Source of the DNA: Mesorhizobium japonicum MAFF 303099
GTDB taxonomy: Bacteria > Pseudomonadota > Alphaproteobacteria > Rhizobiales > Rhizobiaceae
Direction: 5' to 3'
Assembly: GCF_000009625.1 (NCBI RefSeq)
Contig: NC_002678.2
Location: 1,426,001-1,490,000, forward strand
DNA: 64,000 bases
Shown here one piece after another: positions 18,236 to 26,979 of this stretch (its first letter is position 1; each line of letters begins with the position of its first letter). Under the pieces are notes generated by a model. It saw only the letters and a program-made list of their open reading frames with translations, was not told the DNA's origin and made no database searches. A program made the position numbers and the translations under genes.

Positions 18236-19237
18236 ATGAAGCCCATCTATATCGACTATCTCAATGCCTTCGACATCGAAGCGCTTGCCATGACCGATGG
18301 CGAAATCATCGCTGCGGTCGAGGCTGGCCTCGTCGCCCAGGGCAAGGGCCAGACGGTGATCGAGCCGCGCGTCCATCTCGAACCGGATCCATCCTTCCAC
18401 GGCCATTTCAATGTGCTGCGCGGCTACGTCGCGCCACTCGACACGGCAGGCGTGAAGATAGTCGGCGACTATGTCGACAACTATCTGCACGGCCTGCCCT
18501 CGGAATCCGGCATCCTCAATCTGTTCGATCCGCGCACCGGCACGCCGCGCGCCATCCTCGACGCCACCGTCATCACCGACATGCGCACCGGCGCCGTCAC
18601 CGCCATCGGCGCCAGGCATCTGGCGCGCAAGGACTCGAAGGTGCTCGCCCATATCGGCGCGCGCGGCACCGCCTATTGGAATGTGCGGCTGCTCGACCAT
18701 CTCTTCGATTTCGACGAGATCCGCGTCCATTCACGCCGCCCGGAAAGCCGCGACGGCTTTGCCGCCAAGCTCGCCGCCGACCTCGGCAAGAAGGTCACGG
18801 CCGTAGCCGACTGGAAAAGCTGCGTGGAGGGCGCCGACATCGTCGTCGAGGCTTCGCGTCTGCCGGAGCCGCAGCCGCTGCTCAAGACCGAATGGATCAA
18901 GCCCGGTGCGCTGGTCGTGCCCTATGGCACGATGAGCGCGGTGGAGCTGTCGCTGACCGACATCATGCAGAAGATGGTCGTCGACGACTGGGGCCAGTGC
19001 AAAAGCGGCAAGTTCGGCTCACTGCGCGCCCATGTCGAGACCGGCCGGCTGAGCGAAAAGACGTTGCATGCCGAGCTCGGCCAGATCGCCGCCGGCCTCA
19101 AGCCGGGCAGGCAGAGCGATGACGAGACCATCCTGTTCTGGCATCGCGGCCTGTCGCTCTCCGACATTGCGCTGGGCAAGGCGATGCTGGCCAAGGCAGG
19201 GGAAAAAGGCATCGGCCAGAGGCTGCGTTTCGCATGA
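18236..19237 (+). CDS. Ornithine cyclodeaminase/mu-crystallin family protein
   Basis: 333 residues from ATG 18236, preceded by AGAGGAAAG; an upstream in-frame start at 18203 lacks support. Family features are GVKIVGDYVDNY, ATVITDMRTGAVTAIGARHLARKDSK, and a Rossmann segment around VLAHIGARGTAYW. Proteins of this family catalyse NAD(P)-dependent cyclisation, or reduction of cyclic imino acids such as pyrroline-2-carboxylate. The usual GxGxxG appears as GARGTA, a variant nucleotide loop. The stop overlaps the following lyase-like gene (ATGA), so the two proteins probably act together. Confidence 0.87.
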   Translation: MKPIYIDYLNAFDIEALAMTDGEIIAAVEAGLVAQGKGQTVIEPRVHLEPDPSFHGHFNVLRGYVAPLDTAGVKIVGDYVDNYLHGLPSESGILNLFDPRTGTPRAILDATVITDMRTGAVTAIGARHLARKDSKVLAHIGARGTAYWNVRLLDHLFDFDEIRVHSRRPESRDGFAAKLAADLGKKVTAVADWKSCVEGADIVVEASRLPEPQPLLKTEWIKPGALVVPYGTMSAVELSLTDIMQKMVVDDWGQCKSGKFGSLRAHVETGRLSEKTLHAELGQIAAGLKPGRQSDDETILFWHRGLSLSDIALGKAMLAKAGEKGIGQRLRFA

Positions 19238-20742
19238 GCGCGCTCATCCTCACCGGAGCCGGCGTCGGTGTCGGCGATGTCGCCACCGTCGCCCGCCAGG
19301 GGCGCAAGGTGGAGATCGGACCCGAAATCATCGGCAGGCTCGACAAGGCGCGAAAAGTGCTCGACCAGGCCGCCGCCTCCGGCCAGCAGATCTACGGCCT
19401 GAACACCGGGCTCGGCGCCAATCTCGGCACAACAGTCGACGGCGATGCCAGCGCCTTCCAGCGCCAGTTGCTGGAAGGCCGCAGCGGCGCGGTCGGCGAA
19501 ACTCTGCCGATCGAGACCGTGCGCGCCACCATGGTCGCCCGCGCCTCGATGCTGTCGGCCGGCGGCTCCGGCCTTTCGCCCACCGTGTTCGTTGCGCTGG
19601 TCGATGCGCTCAATGCCGGTGTCCATCCGGTGATGCCGTCGCTCGGCTCGATCGGCGCCGGCGACCTCGTGCTGATGACCGCGCTTGCCCGCCTGCTGAT
19701 CGGCGAAGGCGAAGCCGATTACCAAGGCCGCCGCATGCCGGCGGCCAAGGCGCTGATGATGGCCCGCCTCGCGCCGATCAGCCTGGCGCCGAAAGACGGG
19801 CTGTCGCTGATCAACGCCTCGGCGGTCTCCGCCGGCAGCGGCGCCCTCGCGATCACGGATGCGCTGGCGGCGCTGGCCCAGCAGCAGCAGGCCGGCGCGC
19901 TGACCATGGAAGGTTTTGGTGCCAACCGCACCATCCTCGATCCACGCCTGCAGATGGCGCGGCCGGCTGCCGGACAGCAGGAGGCGGCGAAGGCCTTGCA
20001 TGACCTTCTCGCCCGCGACGAGATGCCGGCGCCCACGACGATTCAGGATCCCCTGTCGATCCGCTGTATGCCGTCGATCCACGGCGCGCTGATCGAGGCT
20101 ATCGGCCAGGCAAAACGCGCCGTCGAGATCGAACTCAACGCCGCCGCCGACAACCCGCTGGTGATCGGCGACGACGAACTGGTGCTGTCGACCGGCAATT
20201 TCCACACGGCCTCACTCTCGCTTGCTTTCGAGACGCTCGGCCTGGCCATCGCGCAATGCGCCGCCGCGAGCGTCGCGCGCTTCATCCAGCTCACCGGCTC
20301 GGGCCGCAACGGCCTGACCAAATATCTGTCGCCGATCGGCGGCGCCTCGGCCGGTTTCGTGCCGTTGCAGAAGACGGCGACGTCGATCCTGGCTGCCATC
20401 CGCCACAAGGCCAATCCGGTGATGCTCGACTTCCTGCCCGTTTCGGAAGGCGTCGAGGACCATGCGACCCAGTCGCCCCTCGCCGTTTCGAAATGCGCCG
20501 GAATGATCGCGCTGTGGCGGCGGCTGATCGCCTTCGAATTGATGGCTGCCGCCCAGGCCGTCGATTTGCGTGAAGGATTGACGCTGGCGCCGCGCACCGG
20601 CGCGATCTATGCGGCGGTACGCGCGCATGTGTCGATGCTGAAAGACGACCGGCCGCTTGGGAACGACGCCGAGGTGCTCCACGCCATGCTCGCCGATGGA
20701 GCGTGGCGAGGCGCAGCGATGATCAGCAAAGAATCCGAATAA
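19234..20742 (+). CDS. HAL/PAL aromatic amino acid lyase family protein lacking the MIO triad
   Basis: 502 residues, full length for histidine ammonia-lyase. Conserved parts include IYGLNTGLGANLG, MLSAGGSGLSP, QDPLSIRCMPSIHG, AADNPLV and TGNFHTASLS. At the cofactor position the sequence reads LGSIGAGDLVL, where active enzymes have GSVGASGDL. The serine of the Ala-Ser-Gly triad that cyclises into the MIO electrophile is therefore missing, one codon shorter without a frameshift. The NGT motif is also changed (INASA). It either uses another chemistry or is not a lyase. It is co-translated with the ornithine-cyclodeaminase-like protein. Confidence 0.9.
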   Translation: MSALILTGAGVGVGDVATVARQGRKVEIGPEIIGRLDKARKVLDQAAASGQQIYGLNTGLGANLGTTVDGDASAFQRQLLEGRSGAVGETLPIETVRATMVARASMLSAGGSGLSPTVFVALVDALNAGVHPVMPSLGSIGAGDLVLMTALARLLIGEGEADYQGRRMPAAKALMMARLAPISLAPKDGLSLINASAVSAGSGALAITDALAALAQQQQAGALTMEGFGANRTILDPRLQMARPAAGQQEAAKALHDLLARDEMPAPTTIQDPLSIRCMPSIHGALIEAIGQAKRAVEIELNAAADNPLVIGDDELVLSTGNFHTASLSLAFETLGLAIAQCAAASVARFIQLTGSGRNGLTKYLSPIGGASAGFVPLQKTATSILAAIRHKANPVMLDFLPVSEGVEDHATQSPLAVSKCAGMIALWRRLIAFELMAAAQAVDLREGLTLAPRTGAIYAAVRAHVSMLKDDRPLGNDAEVLHAMLADGAWRGAAMISKESE

Positions 20743-21546
20743 TCAGCTCTTTGCGTCTACCCTTTTCATGAACAGGCTGAGCTCGGCCGGGTCCATGTGC
20801 ACGACGTGCCTGTCCTCGGGATAGGCGCCGCTGTTGACGTCGGCGACATATTCGGAGAACGCCGCCACCCGCTCGGCCTGCAGCCTGTCATACTCGGCGG
20901 CGAAGTTGCGGTAGACCTTGGAGTGGCGCGGCATGTGACCCCGGTTCTGGCCGAGAATGTCGTCGGCGAACAGATATTGCGCGTCGCAGCCGGTGCCCGC
21001 CCCCATCGACAGCATGATCAGCGAGGTGCGCTCCGAGATCGCCTTGGCGACCTCGACCGGCACCACTTCGATCTCGGCGCCGACAGCACCGGCGGCCTCC
21101 AGCTGCTTCACCGCTTCGAAAACCTGGATGGCTGTGTCGGCGGTCTTGCCGACCGCCTTGAAGCCGCCGGTCCAGGTGGCGCGTGACGGAATGAGGCCGA
21201 CATGGCCGATGACGGGAATGGCATCGTCCGCCATCCGTTTGATCGTGGCATAGCCGGCGCTGCAATAGACCGCGTCGGCGCTTGCCTTGTAGAGCCGGAA
21301 GGCCCAGCGCACGAAATCATCCGCAGTGCCGATCTCGAAGAAATTCTCGCCCGGCATGGTGAACAGGCTGGGCGCGGCATCGCGATACTGCGGGTTGAGC
21401 ACCAGTTCGGGCGGCACCGAGACGATGTCGACCCCAGCCCGCTCGGCGGCCTGCGCCTCGTCCAGGTTGAGCACGCGCAGCATGGTCAGCTGGCGCTTGC
21501 CCTTCATCGCGCGCAGATCGGCGACGGTCGGTCTCTTTCGGCTCAT
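20743..21546 (-). CDS. PanB-like protein (ketopantoate hydroxymethyltransferase family), divergent
   Basis: 267 residues with the PanB barrel layout: VIGHVGLIPSRATWTGGFKAVGK, then EIEVVPVEVAKAI. From comparison with E. coli PanB as remembered, the metal-binding VGDS and LLLADLP regions are replaced here by VSVPPELV and unrelated sequence, while the later glutamate is kept. A true pantothenate enzyme is therefore doubtful. It is the last gene of the long minus-strand array, 40 bp after the Rieske ferredoxin, and converges with the lyase-like gene. A role in one-carbon or aldol chemistry of the local pathway is inference. Confidence 0.82.
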   Translation of the reverse strand: MSRKRPTVADLRAMKGKRQLTMLRVLNLDEAQAAERAGVDIVSVPPELVLNPQYRDAAPSLFTMPGENFFEIGTADDFVRWAFRLYKASADAVYCSAGYATIKRMADDAIPVIGHVGLIPSRATWTGGFKAVGKTADTAIQVFEAVKQLEAAGAVGAEIEVVPVEVAKAISERTSLIMLSMGAGTGCDAQYLFADDILGQNRGHMPRHSKVYRNFAAEYDRLQAERVAAFSEYVADVNSGAYPEDRHVVHMDPAELSLFMKRVDAKS

Positions 21547-21586
21547 TAAAACGTCCCCTTTGTGATGCTGGATCGGTTGCCGCGCG

Positions 21587-21898
21587 TCAAATCTGGATCA
21601 TCACCTTACCGGCCTCGATCTTTACCGGATAGGTCACGAGATTGACGCAGACCGGCGCGCCCTTGGCGGCACCTGTCTTGTAGTTGAAGCGGCCATTGTG
21701 CTTCGGGCATTCGATAATGTCGTCCATCACCAGCCCGTCGGCCAGATGCGCCTTCTCATGCGTGCAATAGCCGTCGGTGGCGAAGAACTCGTCATCGGGC
21801 GAGCGGTAGATCGCGAAGGTGCGGCCGCCATGGTCGAAGCGGATGACATCCTCTTCTTCGACATCATCCACCGCGCACGCTTCAACCCAATCGGCCAT
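21587..21898 (-). CDS. mocE: MocE-like Rieske [2Fe-2S] ferredoxin
   Basis: 103 residues from ATG 21898; a longer frame upstream overlaps the oxygenase gene. Cluster ligands are CTHEKAH (CxH) and CPKHNGRF (CxxH), spaced as in small Rieske ferredoxins. In Rhizobium rhizopine catabolism MocE passes electrons to the MocD oxygenase, and a MocD-like gene lies 29 bp upstream here. No ferredoxin reductase (MocF) is seen nearby, so reducing power must come from elsewhere. The gene symbol reflects family resemblance, not proven rhizopine use. Confidence 0.88.
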   Translation of the reverse strand: MADWVEACAVDDVEEEDVIRFDHGGRTFAIYRSPDDEFFATDGYCTHEKAHLADGLVMDDIIECPKHNGRFNYKTGAAKGAPVCVNLVTYPVKIEAGKVMIQI

Positions 21899-21927
21899 CT
21901 CGGTCTCCTGCAAAAAATTCGCGATCG

Positions 21928-23019
21928 CTATTCGGCCGCCGACATATCGACCTCGTGAAACTCGCCGCGATAGGGCCTGGCCGTCGGCGGCAGTTCGCGC
22001 TTGAGATAAAAATCCTCGTATTTCAGCTGCCGCAGCAGGACCGGCCAGACCTCGCGATAGGCGTGCCACATCGACGGGTTTGGCTCCGGCAGATCATGCT
22101 TGATCAATTCATGCAGCTTGGGCAACGCGTGATACGGCACCATCGGGAAAATGTGATGTTCGACATGGTAGTTCATGTTCCAGTAGATGAAGCGGCTGAT
22201 CGGGTTCATGTAGACGGTGCGGGTGTTGAGCCGGTGGTCGACGACATTGTCGGCCAACCCGATATGCTGCAGCAGGCCGGTCATCACCATGTGCCAGGTG
22301 CCGTAGAGACGCGGCAGGCCGACCAGTACCAGCGGCTGCCATGATTCCAGCGCGATCGCGAAAGCGATCGTCGCAACGTACACGGCCATGTGCCAGCGGG
22401 CGGCGACCACCGCCTTGTGCTGTTCCATCTCGGGGATGTAGCTCTTCTCCTCCTCCGACAGCGTGCCGAAGGCCTGGCGCACCAGCGTCGGCAGCGAATA
22501 GCGGAAATCGAGAATGCCGGTGAAGGCCAGTGCCGCCTTCAGCAGGTCCGGCGGGCGCATGACCGCGATCTCGGCGTCGCGGCCGACGATGATGGTGTCG
22601 GTGTGGTGGCGGGCATGGCTCCAGCGCCACTGCACGGGATTGCGCATCAGCATGAAGGAGGCGATGTGGTAGACGACATCGTTCATCCAGCGCGTGCGGA
22701 AGGCCGTGCCGTGGCCGCATTCGTGCCAGCGCGAGTCGCTCGACGAGCCGTAGAGCACGCCATAGACGAACAGGAACGGGACCACCCACCACGAGCCCCA
22801 GAACCAGACGATGCCGGCGGCCGAACCCAGGATCGCGGCGATCCAGATGATGGTGTCGCGGATCGCCGGACCGTCGGAGCGCTGCATAAGCTCCTTCATC
22901 GCCTTGCGCGGCACGTCGGTGTGGTACCATTCGGCCGAGGCCAGGCCGGTCTCGATCGCGGCCCGGGTGCTTTCGCCGACCAGGCTGTAATCGCGCTTCG
23001 TCTTGGCCGCCGTCGTCAT
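21928..23019 (-). CDS. mocD: MocD-like fatty-acid-desaturase-superfamily oxygenase
   Basis: 363 residues. Membrane helices sit near WIAAILGSAAGIVWFWGSWWVVPFLFV. Three histidine boxes for a di-iron centre are visible: HECGHG, HARHHTD and HVEHH. This fits membrane desaturases and alkane/methoxy hydroxylases. In rhizopine degradation MocD with MocE is thought to remove a methyl ether group. Here it is followed by its ferredoxin and preceded by an isomerase 18 bp away. It is probably an oxidative demethylase or hydroxylase of the imported compound; the exact substrate is unknown. Confidence 0.9.
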   Translation of the reverse strand: MTTAAKTKRDYSLVGESTRAAIETGLASAEWYHTDVPRKAMKELMQRSDGPAIRDTIIWIAAILGSAAGIVWFWGSWWVVPFLFVYGVLYGSSSDSRWHECGHGTAFRTRWMNDVVYHIASFMLMRNPVQWRWSHARHHTDTIIVGRDAEIAVMRPPDLLKAALAFTGILDFRYSLPTLVRQAFGTLSEEEKSYIPEMEQHKAVVAARWHMAVYVATIAFAIALESWQPLVLVGLPRLYGTWHMVMTGLLQHIGLADNVVDHRLNTRTVYMNPISRFIYWNMNYHVEHHIFPMVPYHALPKLHELIKHDLPEPNPSMWHAYREVWPVLLRQLKYEDFYLKRELPPTARPYRGEFHEVDMSAAE

Positions 23020-23037
23020 CGTCGCCTCCCGCGGCCC

Positions 23038-23952
23038 CTATAGGCCGTTGGCGCGGAATTTTCCGTCGAGGAATGTTTTCGCGCGCGGCACGTCGTCCTC
23101 GGTCAAATGCTCGATGATGACGGGGATGTTCGGGTGCTTTTCGCTGAGCCGCTTCAGGTAAAGGTCATAGTTGAGCGAGCCGAGGCCAGGCGCCGGCAAT
23201 TCGATCTCGCCGACGCCGCGGAACGTCAGTCCCTCATGCGCGTCCTGGTCGCCGATGTCGGCGTGCTTTTCCGACTTGTCGCTGCCTGAGCGCTTCACAT
23301 CCTTGGCATGCGCGATCCGGATCTTGTCGGTCAGCGTGTCGAACACCTGGTTCAGCACCTGGTCCATGCGGTCGATGTTGTGCGCCTCGAAGTAATTGGT
23401 CGGGTCCATCAGCAGGCCAAGGCCGGGATGGTCGACCTGCGCGAACATCCTCACCGTCTCCTCGACCGAGCCGACGACATTGTTGACATAGGTTTCGAGC
23501 AGGAAGACCGCGCCATGGTCATAGGCGGTCTGGGCAAGGTCCGAAATCACCTTGCGGCATTCCTCGAAACCTTCCTCGGTCTTGTTCCTGGGGTGATGCA
23601 CCCAATCGGACTCGGTGTTGTAGGTCCCGGTCTCCGAGATCACGTAGGGCGAACCGAATTCGCGCGCGTTGCGGATGATTTCCTTGAGATAGCCGACGCG
23701 TTTCTCGCGCTCGGCTTTGTCGGGATGGATGATGTTGGTGTAGCCGGAGATGCAGCAGACCGGCAGATTGTGATCGCGGAACGTGTCGCGCACTGTCCTC
23801 GCCTTGTCCCGGGTGATCTGCCCGGCCGTGAGATCGATATCCCGGAAATGCAGGTCGAGCTGCACGGTGTTGAAGCCGAGCGCGCGGATGCGCCTGGCGG
23901 CCTCATCGAGTTCGTAGGGAAAGTAGCCGGTGAAGACCCCTGCCTGCATCAT
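23038..23952 (-). CDS. Sugar phosphate isomerase/epimerase (xylose-isomerase-like TIM barrel)
   Basis: 304 residues with AP_endonuc_2-type motifs: GFNTVQLDLHF, the metal-binding FLLETYVNNV, LLMDPTNYFE, KIRIAHAKDVKR and PVIIEHLTEDD. These supply the Glu, Asp, His and Glu ligands of the divalent metal site. Similar proteins act on inositols, keto-sugars and related polyols, including MocC in rhizopine degradation. It sits 60 bp after the Gfo/Idh dehydrogenase and just ahead of the MocD-like gene. Confidence 0.88.
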   Translation of the reverse strand: MMQAGVFTGYFPYELDEAARRIRALGFNTVQLDLHFRDIDLTAGQITRDKARTVRDTFRDHNLPVCCISGYTNIIHPDKAEREKRVGYLKEIIRNAREFGSPYVISETGTYNTESDWVHHPRNKTEEGFEECRKVISDLAQTAYDHGAVFLLETYVNNVVGSVEETVRMFAQVDHPGLGLLMDPTNYFEAHNIDRMDQVLNQVFDTLTDKIRIAHAKDVKRSGSDKSEKHADIGDQDAHEGLTFRGVGEIELPAPGLGSLNYDLYLKRLSEKHPNIPVIIEHLTEDDVPRAKTFLDGKFRANGL

Positions 23953-24012
23953 GATGTGAACTCCTGCCGGTAAACGATTCAGCCGCCACGCTTATTGCGC
24001 GGTGGCGTACTT

Positions 24013-25101
24013 TCAGTTGGTCGAGATTTCAGAAAGCCTGACGGTGCGGCCTTCCGCCATCGAGCGATAGCCGGCCTCGACCAGCGCCATGGTCTTGACG
24101 TTGTCGGCAACGGAGAGGGCCGGTGGCGTGCCGGTCTTCACCGCATATTGCAGCTGCTCCATCACGCCGATGAAGGCATGCGGAAACCACATCGTGTCCC
24201 AACTCGGCGTCACCCATTCGCCGCCTGTCGTCTGCGTCGAGGCATAGGTCAGCGTCGAAGCGACGCCCGTCGGCCAGCCGATCGTGCCCTTGGCGACACC
24301 CTTGGTGCCGTCGACACGCCAGTTGATGTGCTGGTCGTCGCGATAGCCCTGCTCGCGCGGACCGGACCAGACATCTTCCAGCGAAACGGCGAGCACCCCG
24401 GAGGGGAAGCGCAATGTCGACACGGTGATGCCGTCCGAATGGTCGAAAGTCGTGCGCGGATCCTTGCGCGTCAGCGTCGTGATTTCGTGGGGATCGCCGA
24501 ACAGGAAGCGCAGCACATCGAGATGATGCACGCTCATATTGGCAAGCGTCAGCCGATCGTAATCGGCAAGGAAAGCCTGCCAGTGCGGGATCGCATGCAT
24601 ATCGATCTGCGCGAAGACGATGTCGCCCAGCGCACCGCTGTCGATGATCTGCTTCAGGACGCGCATCGACTGGTCGTAGCGCATGTTCTGGTTGACCGAG
24701 AGGATCTTGCCTGACTTGGCGGCCTCGTCGCGCAGCTTGATCGCCTCCTCCACCGTCAGCGCCAGCGGCTTCTGCGCCAGGATCGCCTTGATGTGCGGCT
24801 GTTTCAGCGCGTGACGGATGAGAGCGGGCTGCTGGTCGGGCGGAAAGGCAAGGTCGACGATTTCGACCTTGGAATCCTCGATCAATTGCTCGGGCGTATC
24901 GTGAACGATCGGAATATCCCAGCGCCTGGCCACCTTCTCGGCGCTGGCCTTCGTCCGCGAGGCGATCGCCACCACCGGGAAGCCTGCTTGCGCATAGGCG
25001 GCCAGATGGCATTCGGCCATGATCATGCCCGCACCGACGCAACCGATCCGGTATTCCCTGCTGCGAACCTTCACATCCGGTTCGAAATCCGTCCCTGCCA
25101 T
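24013..25101 (-). CDS. Gfo/Idh/MocA family oxidoreductase
   Basis: 362 residues from ATG 25101, which has AGGGAGGA just upstream; the longer frame to 25125 would place this ribosome binding site inside the gene. The N-terminal Rossmann fold is YRIGCVGAGMIMAECHL, followed by the EKP-like catalytic motif as ILAQKPLAL, with Q replacing the usual E. The C-terminal domain follows with HHLDVLRFLFG. The family includes inositol and rhizopine (MocA) dehydrogenases. It probably oxidises a polyol or sugar in the pathway of this array. Confidence 0.88.
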   Translation of the reverse strand: MAGTDFEPDVKVRSREYRIGCVGAGMIMAECHLAAYAQAGFPVVAIASRTKASAEKVARRWDIPIVHDTPEQLIEDSKVEIVDLAFPPDQQPALIRHALKQPHIKAILAQKPLALTVEEAIKLRDEAAKSGKILSVNQNMRYDQSMRVLKQIIDSGALGDIVFAQIDMHAIPHWQAFLADYDRLTLANMSVHHLDVLRFLFGDPHEITTLTRKDPRTTFDHSDGITVSTLRFPSGVLAVSLEDVWSGPREQGYRDDQHINWRVDGTKGVAKGTIGWPTGVASTLTYASTQTTGGEWVTPSWDTMWFPHAFIGVMEQLQYAVKTGTPPALSVADNVKTMALVEAGYRSMAEGRTVRLSEISTN

Positions 25102-25218
25102 CCATTCCTCCCTGGAGGACAGCATATAGCGCCACGGCTTGCCGGTCAGCCAAGGCCGGCACCATCATTTCCCATCACCGCCGTCATCGGCGACACCAAT
25201 CACTGGGGGCAGCGTTTG

Positions 25219-25659
25219 TTAGGCTTTATGGATGACCGCCTCGCCCTGCTCACCGACACGGATGGCGATCCGGTCGCCGGAAGCAATCCCTGCAATGTCG
25301 CAGACCACCAGCGGCATATGGATGTCGTAGAGAAACTCGGCGACGATGGCGCCCACCGCCAGGATCGGGTCCGGCCGCTCCAAAAGAATGCCGGCCGGCG
25401 CGGTACCCCGGCGGATCGCTTCGGCCAGGACGGACGACGACGAGGACGACCCTCGCCCGCTCGGCATGACCAGGATCCTGCCGGCGACATTCTGGCCCAG
25501 CCCAGGATGCGAATGGTCGATGATGTCACCCGTCTCGGCGTCGATGCCGCCCCAGAAACTGAGCGGCTGCGAGAACACCAAGGCCAGGCCGTCCGCCTCA
25601 CCGGCAAGTTGGAAAGTGCCCAGCCGTTCGACGGCGTCCTTTGCAATCGGCTGCGTCAC
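25219..25659 (-). CDS. Aconitase X small (swivel, DUF126) subunit
   Basis: 146 residues from GTG 25659, which overlaps the stop of the large-subunit gene (GTGA). The swivel domain shows LSFWGGIDAETGDIIDHSHP and the serine-rich loop MPSGRGSSSSSSVLAEAI that contributes the catalytic serine in aconitase X enzymes. The gene order large-small with overlap supports a heteromeric dehydratase. It lies at the boundary between the transporter part and the Moc-like part of the array. Confidence 0.88.
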   Translation of the reverse strand: MTQPIAKDAVERLGTFQLAGEADGLALVFSQPLSFWGGIDAETGDIIDHSHPGLGQNVAGRILVMPSGRGSSSSSSVLAEAIRRGTAPAGILLERPDPILAVGAIVAEFLYDIHMPLVVCDIAGIASGDRIAIRVGEQGEAVIHKA

Positions 25660-26906
25660 GAGGCACCCCGCACGACATGTCCGGCCGCCGCGGAGCGGAT
25701 GCAATCCGCCATCTCGGCGAAGGCGACGGTCACACCGATATTGCCCGGCGCGTAATGCGCCCATTTGCCGGAATTGGTCATCACAACGCCGTCGAGGCGC
25801 TCGAGGATGGAGGTGACATAGGTGCAGGTGTCGGCGACCGGGATCAGACCGAACGCCTCCATGCCAGCCAGAGCCCCTTCCTCTTGCAGCCGCGTCAGCG
25901 TCGCGCGTCCGGTGTTGACATAGATCGGGATGCCCCTGCCCGGTGCTGCCTCGCGCAGCATGGGCAACAGGCGCATCCACTCCTCATGCGAGAAATGCGG
26001 CGTGCCCAATGACACGGCGGCCAGCGGCGCCCCGTCGGCCACGCCGGACAATCTGGACAGCGCATGATCGATGTCTGCCTGGGTGATGCGGATCGTCTCT
26101 TCCGGCGCGTGGCCGTGGAACGCCTGGTCGAGAGTGTTGGCCTCCGGCGTGATGCCGACCGCATGGAACAATGCCACGGCACCGGTCGTCGCGGCCGCCG
26201 CGCCCAGCGCCTTCATCTGATCCTCGTCGCGCGGCGGCAGCAGGCCGGCAATGACCGGAATGCGATCGCCACTGGCTTGCCCAACGATCAGCCCGACGCC
26301 GACGAACAGGCTGTCGCTCGGTTCGGCCTCGGCGATGTCCAGTTCGAACAGGATGCGGCCGCGCCGGTTTTCGCTGAGATGCAGGCCCCAGGCCGGCGCG
26401 CGCCCGGTCATGGCGCAGCACAAATCGATGAAGTCGCCATAACGATTGGTGCGCGCGCCGATCACCGAATTGGCAAAGACGATGGCGTTGGATTCGCCCC
26501 AGGCGATCTGCTGGCCGAAACTTGGCCGGAACCGCGTCTGGTAGGGCGCGCAGGTGAAGGTCGCCTGGCAGCCTAGCTCCAGATGCGCCTTCATCAGCCG
26601 CCGCGCCGGCACCTCTTCCGCCGCCGGCATTTTCACCATGCCGGGATGGATGAGGTCGAACGAGCCGACATTGAGCGTCGTCGGCACCTGCACGCGGCCG
26701 GCGCCCTCGACCAACCGTTCGACGAAATCGAGCCCGGCCTTGCCGTGGTAGAGGCAGCCATCGATATGGGCGCCTGAGATGTCGAGCAGGCCGCGCGCGC
26801 CCACCGCGTTGGAAAAGGCGACGAGGATTTTCATGGCGGCGGCTGCCGATGGGCCTTGCTCGCCGTCGAGCATGGATTGGTCCTGTGCGGTCAGTTCCAG
26901 CGTCAT
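25656..26906 (-). CDS. Aconitase X large (catalytic, DUF521) subunit
   Basis: 416 residues. Cysteines possibly involved in an iron-sulfur site are in DGCLYHGK, LGCQATFTCAP, DLCCAMTGR and VADTCTYV. FGQQIAWGESNAIVFANSVIGARTNR is a typical DUF521 stretch. Characterised aconitase X enzymes dehydrate cis-3-hydroxy-L-proline or mevalonate 5-phosphate. An ornithine-cyclodeaminase-like gene at 18236 could match the hydroxyproline route, but it lies 6 kb away on the other strand. The substrate is therefore open. Confidence 0.88.
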   Translation of the reverse strand: MTLELTAQDQSMLDGEQGPSAAAAMKILVAFSNAVGARGLLDISGAHIDGCLYHGKAGLDFVERLVEGAGRVQVPTTLNVGSFDLIHPGMVKMPAAEEVPARRLMKAHLELGCQATFTCAPYQTRFRPSFGQQIAWGESNAIVFANSVIGARTNRYGDFIDLCCAMTGRAPAWGLHLSENRRGRILFELDIAEAEPSDSLFVGVGLIVGQASGDRIPVIAGLLPPRDEDQMKALGAAAATTGAVALFHAVGITPEANTLDQAFHGHAPEETIRITQADIDHALSRLSGVADGAPLAAVSLGTPHFSHEEWMRLLPMLREAAPGRGIPIYVNTGRATLTRLQEEGALAGMEAFGLIPVADTCTYVTSILERLDGVVMTNSGKWAHYAPGNIGVTVAFAEMADCIRSAAAGHVVRGAS

Positions 26907-26979
26907 CGGAATGCTCCGGGCTTATGCCCGGCTATGCTGTTCCCTATTGTCGCTTGTCTGGCAAGAGCCAGACCAAGGA

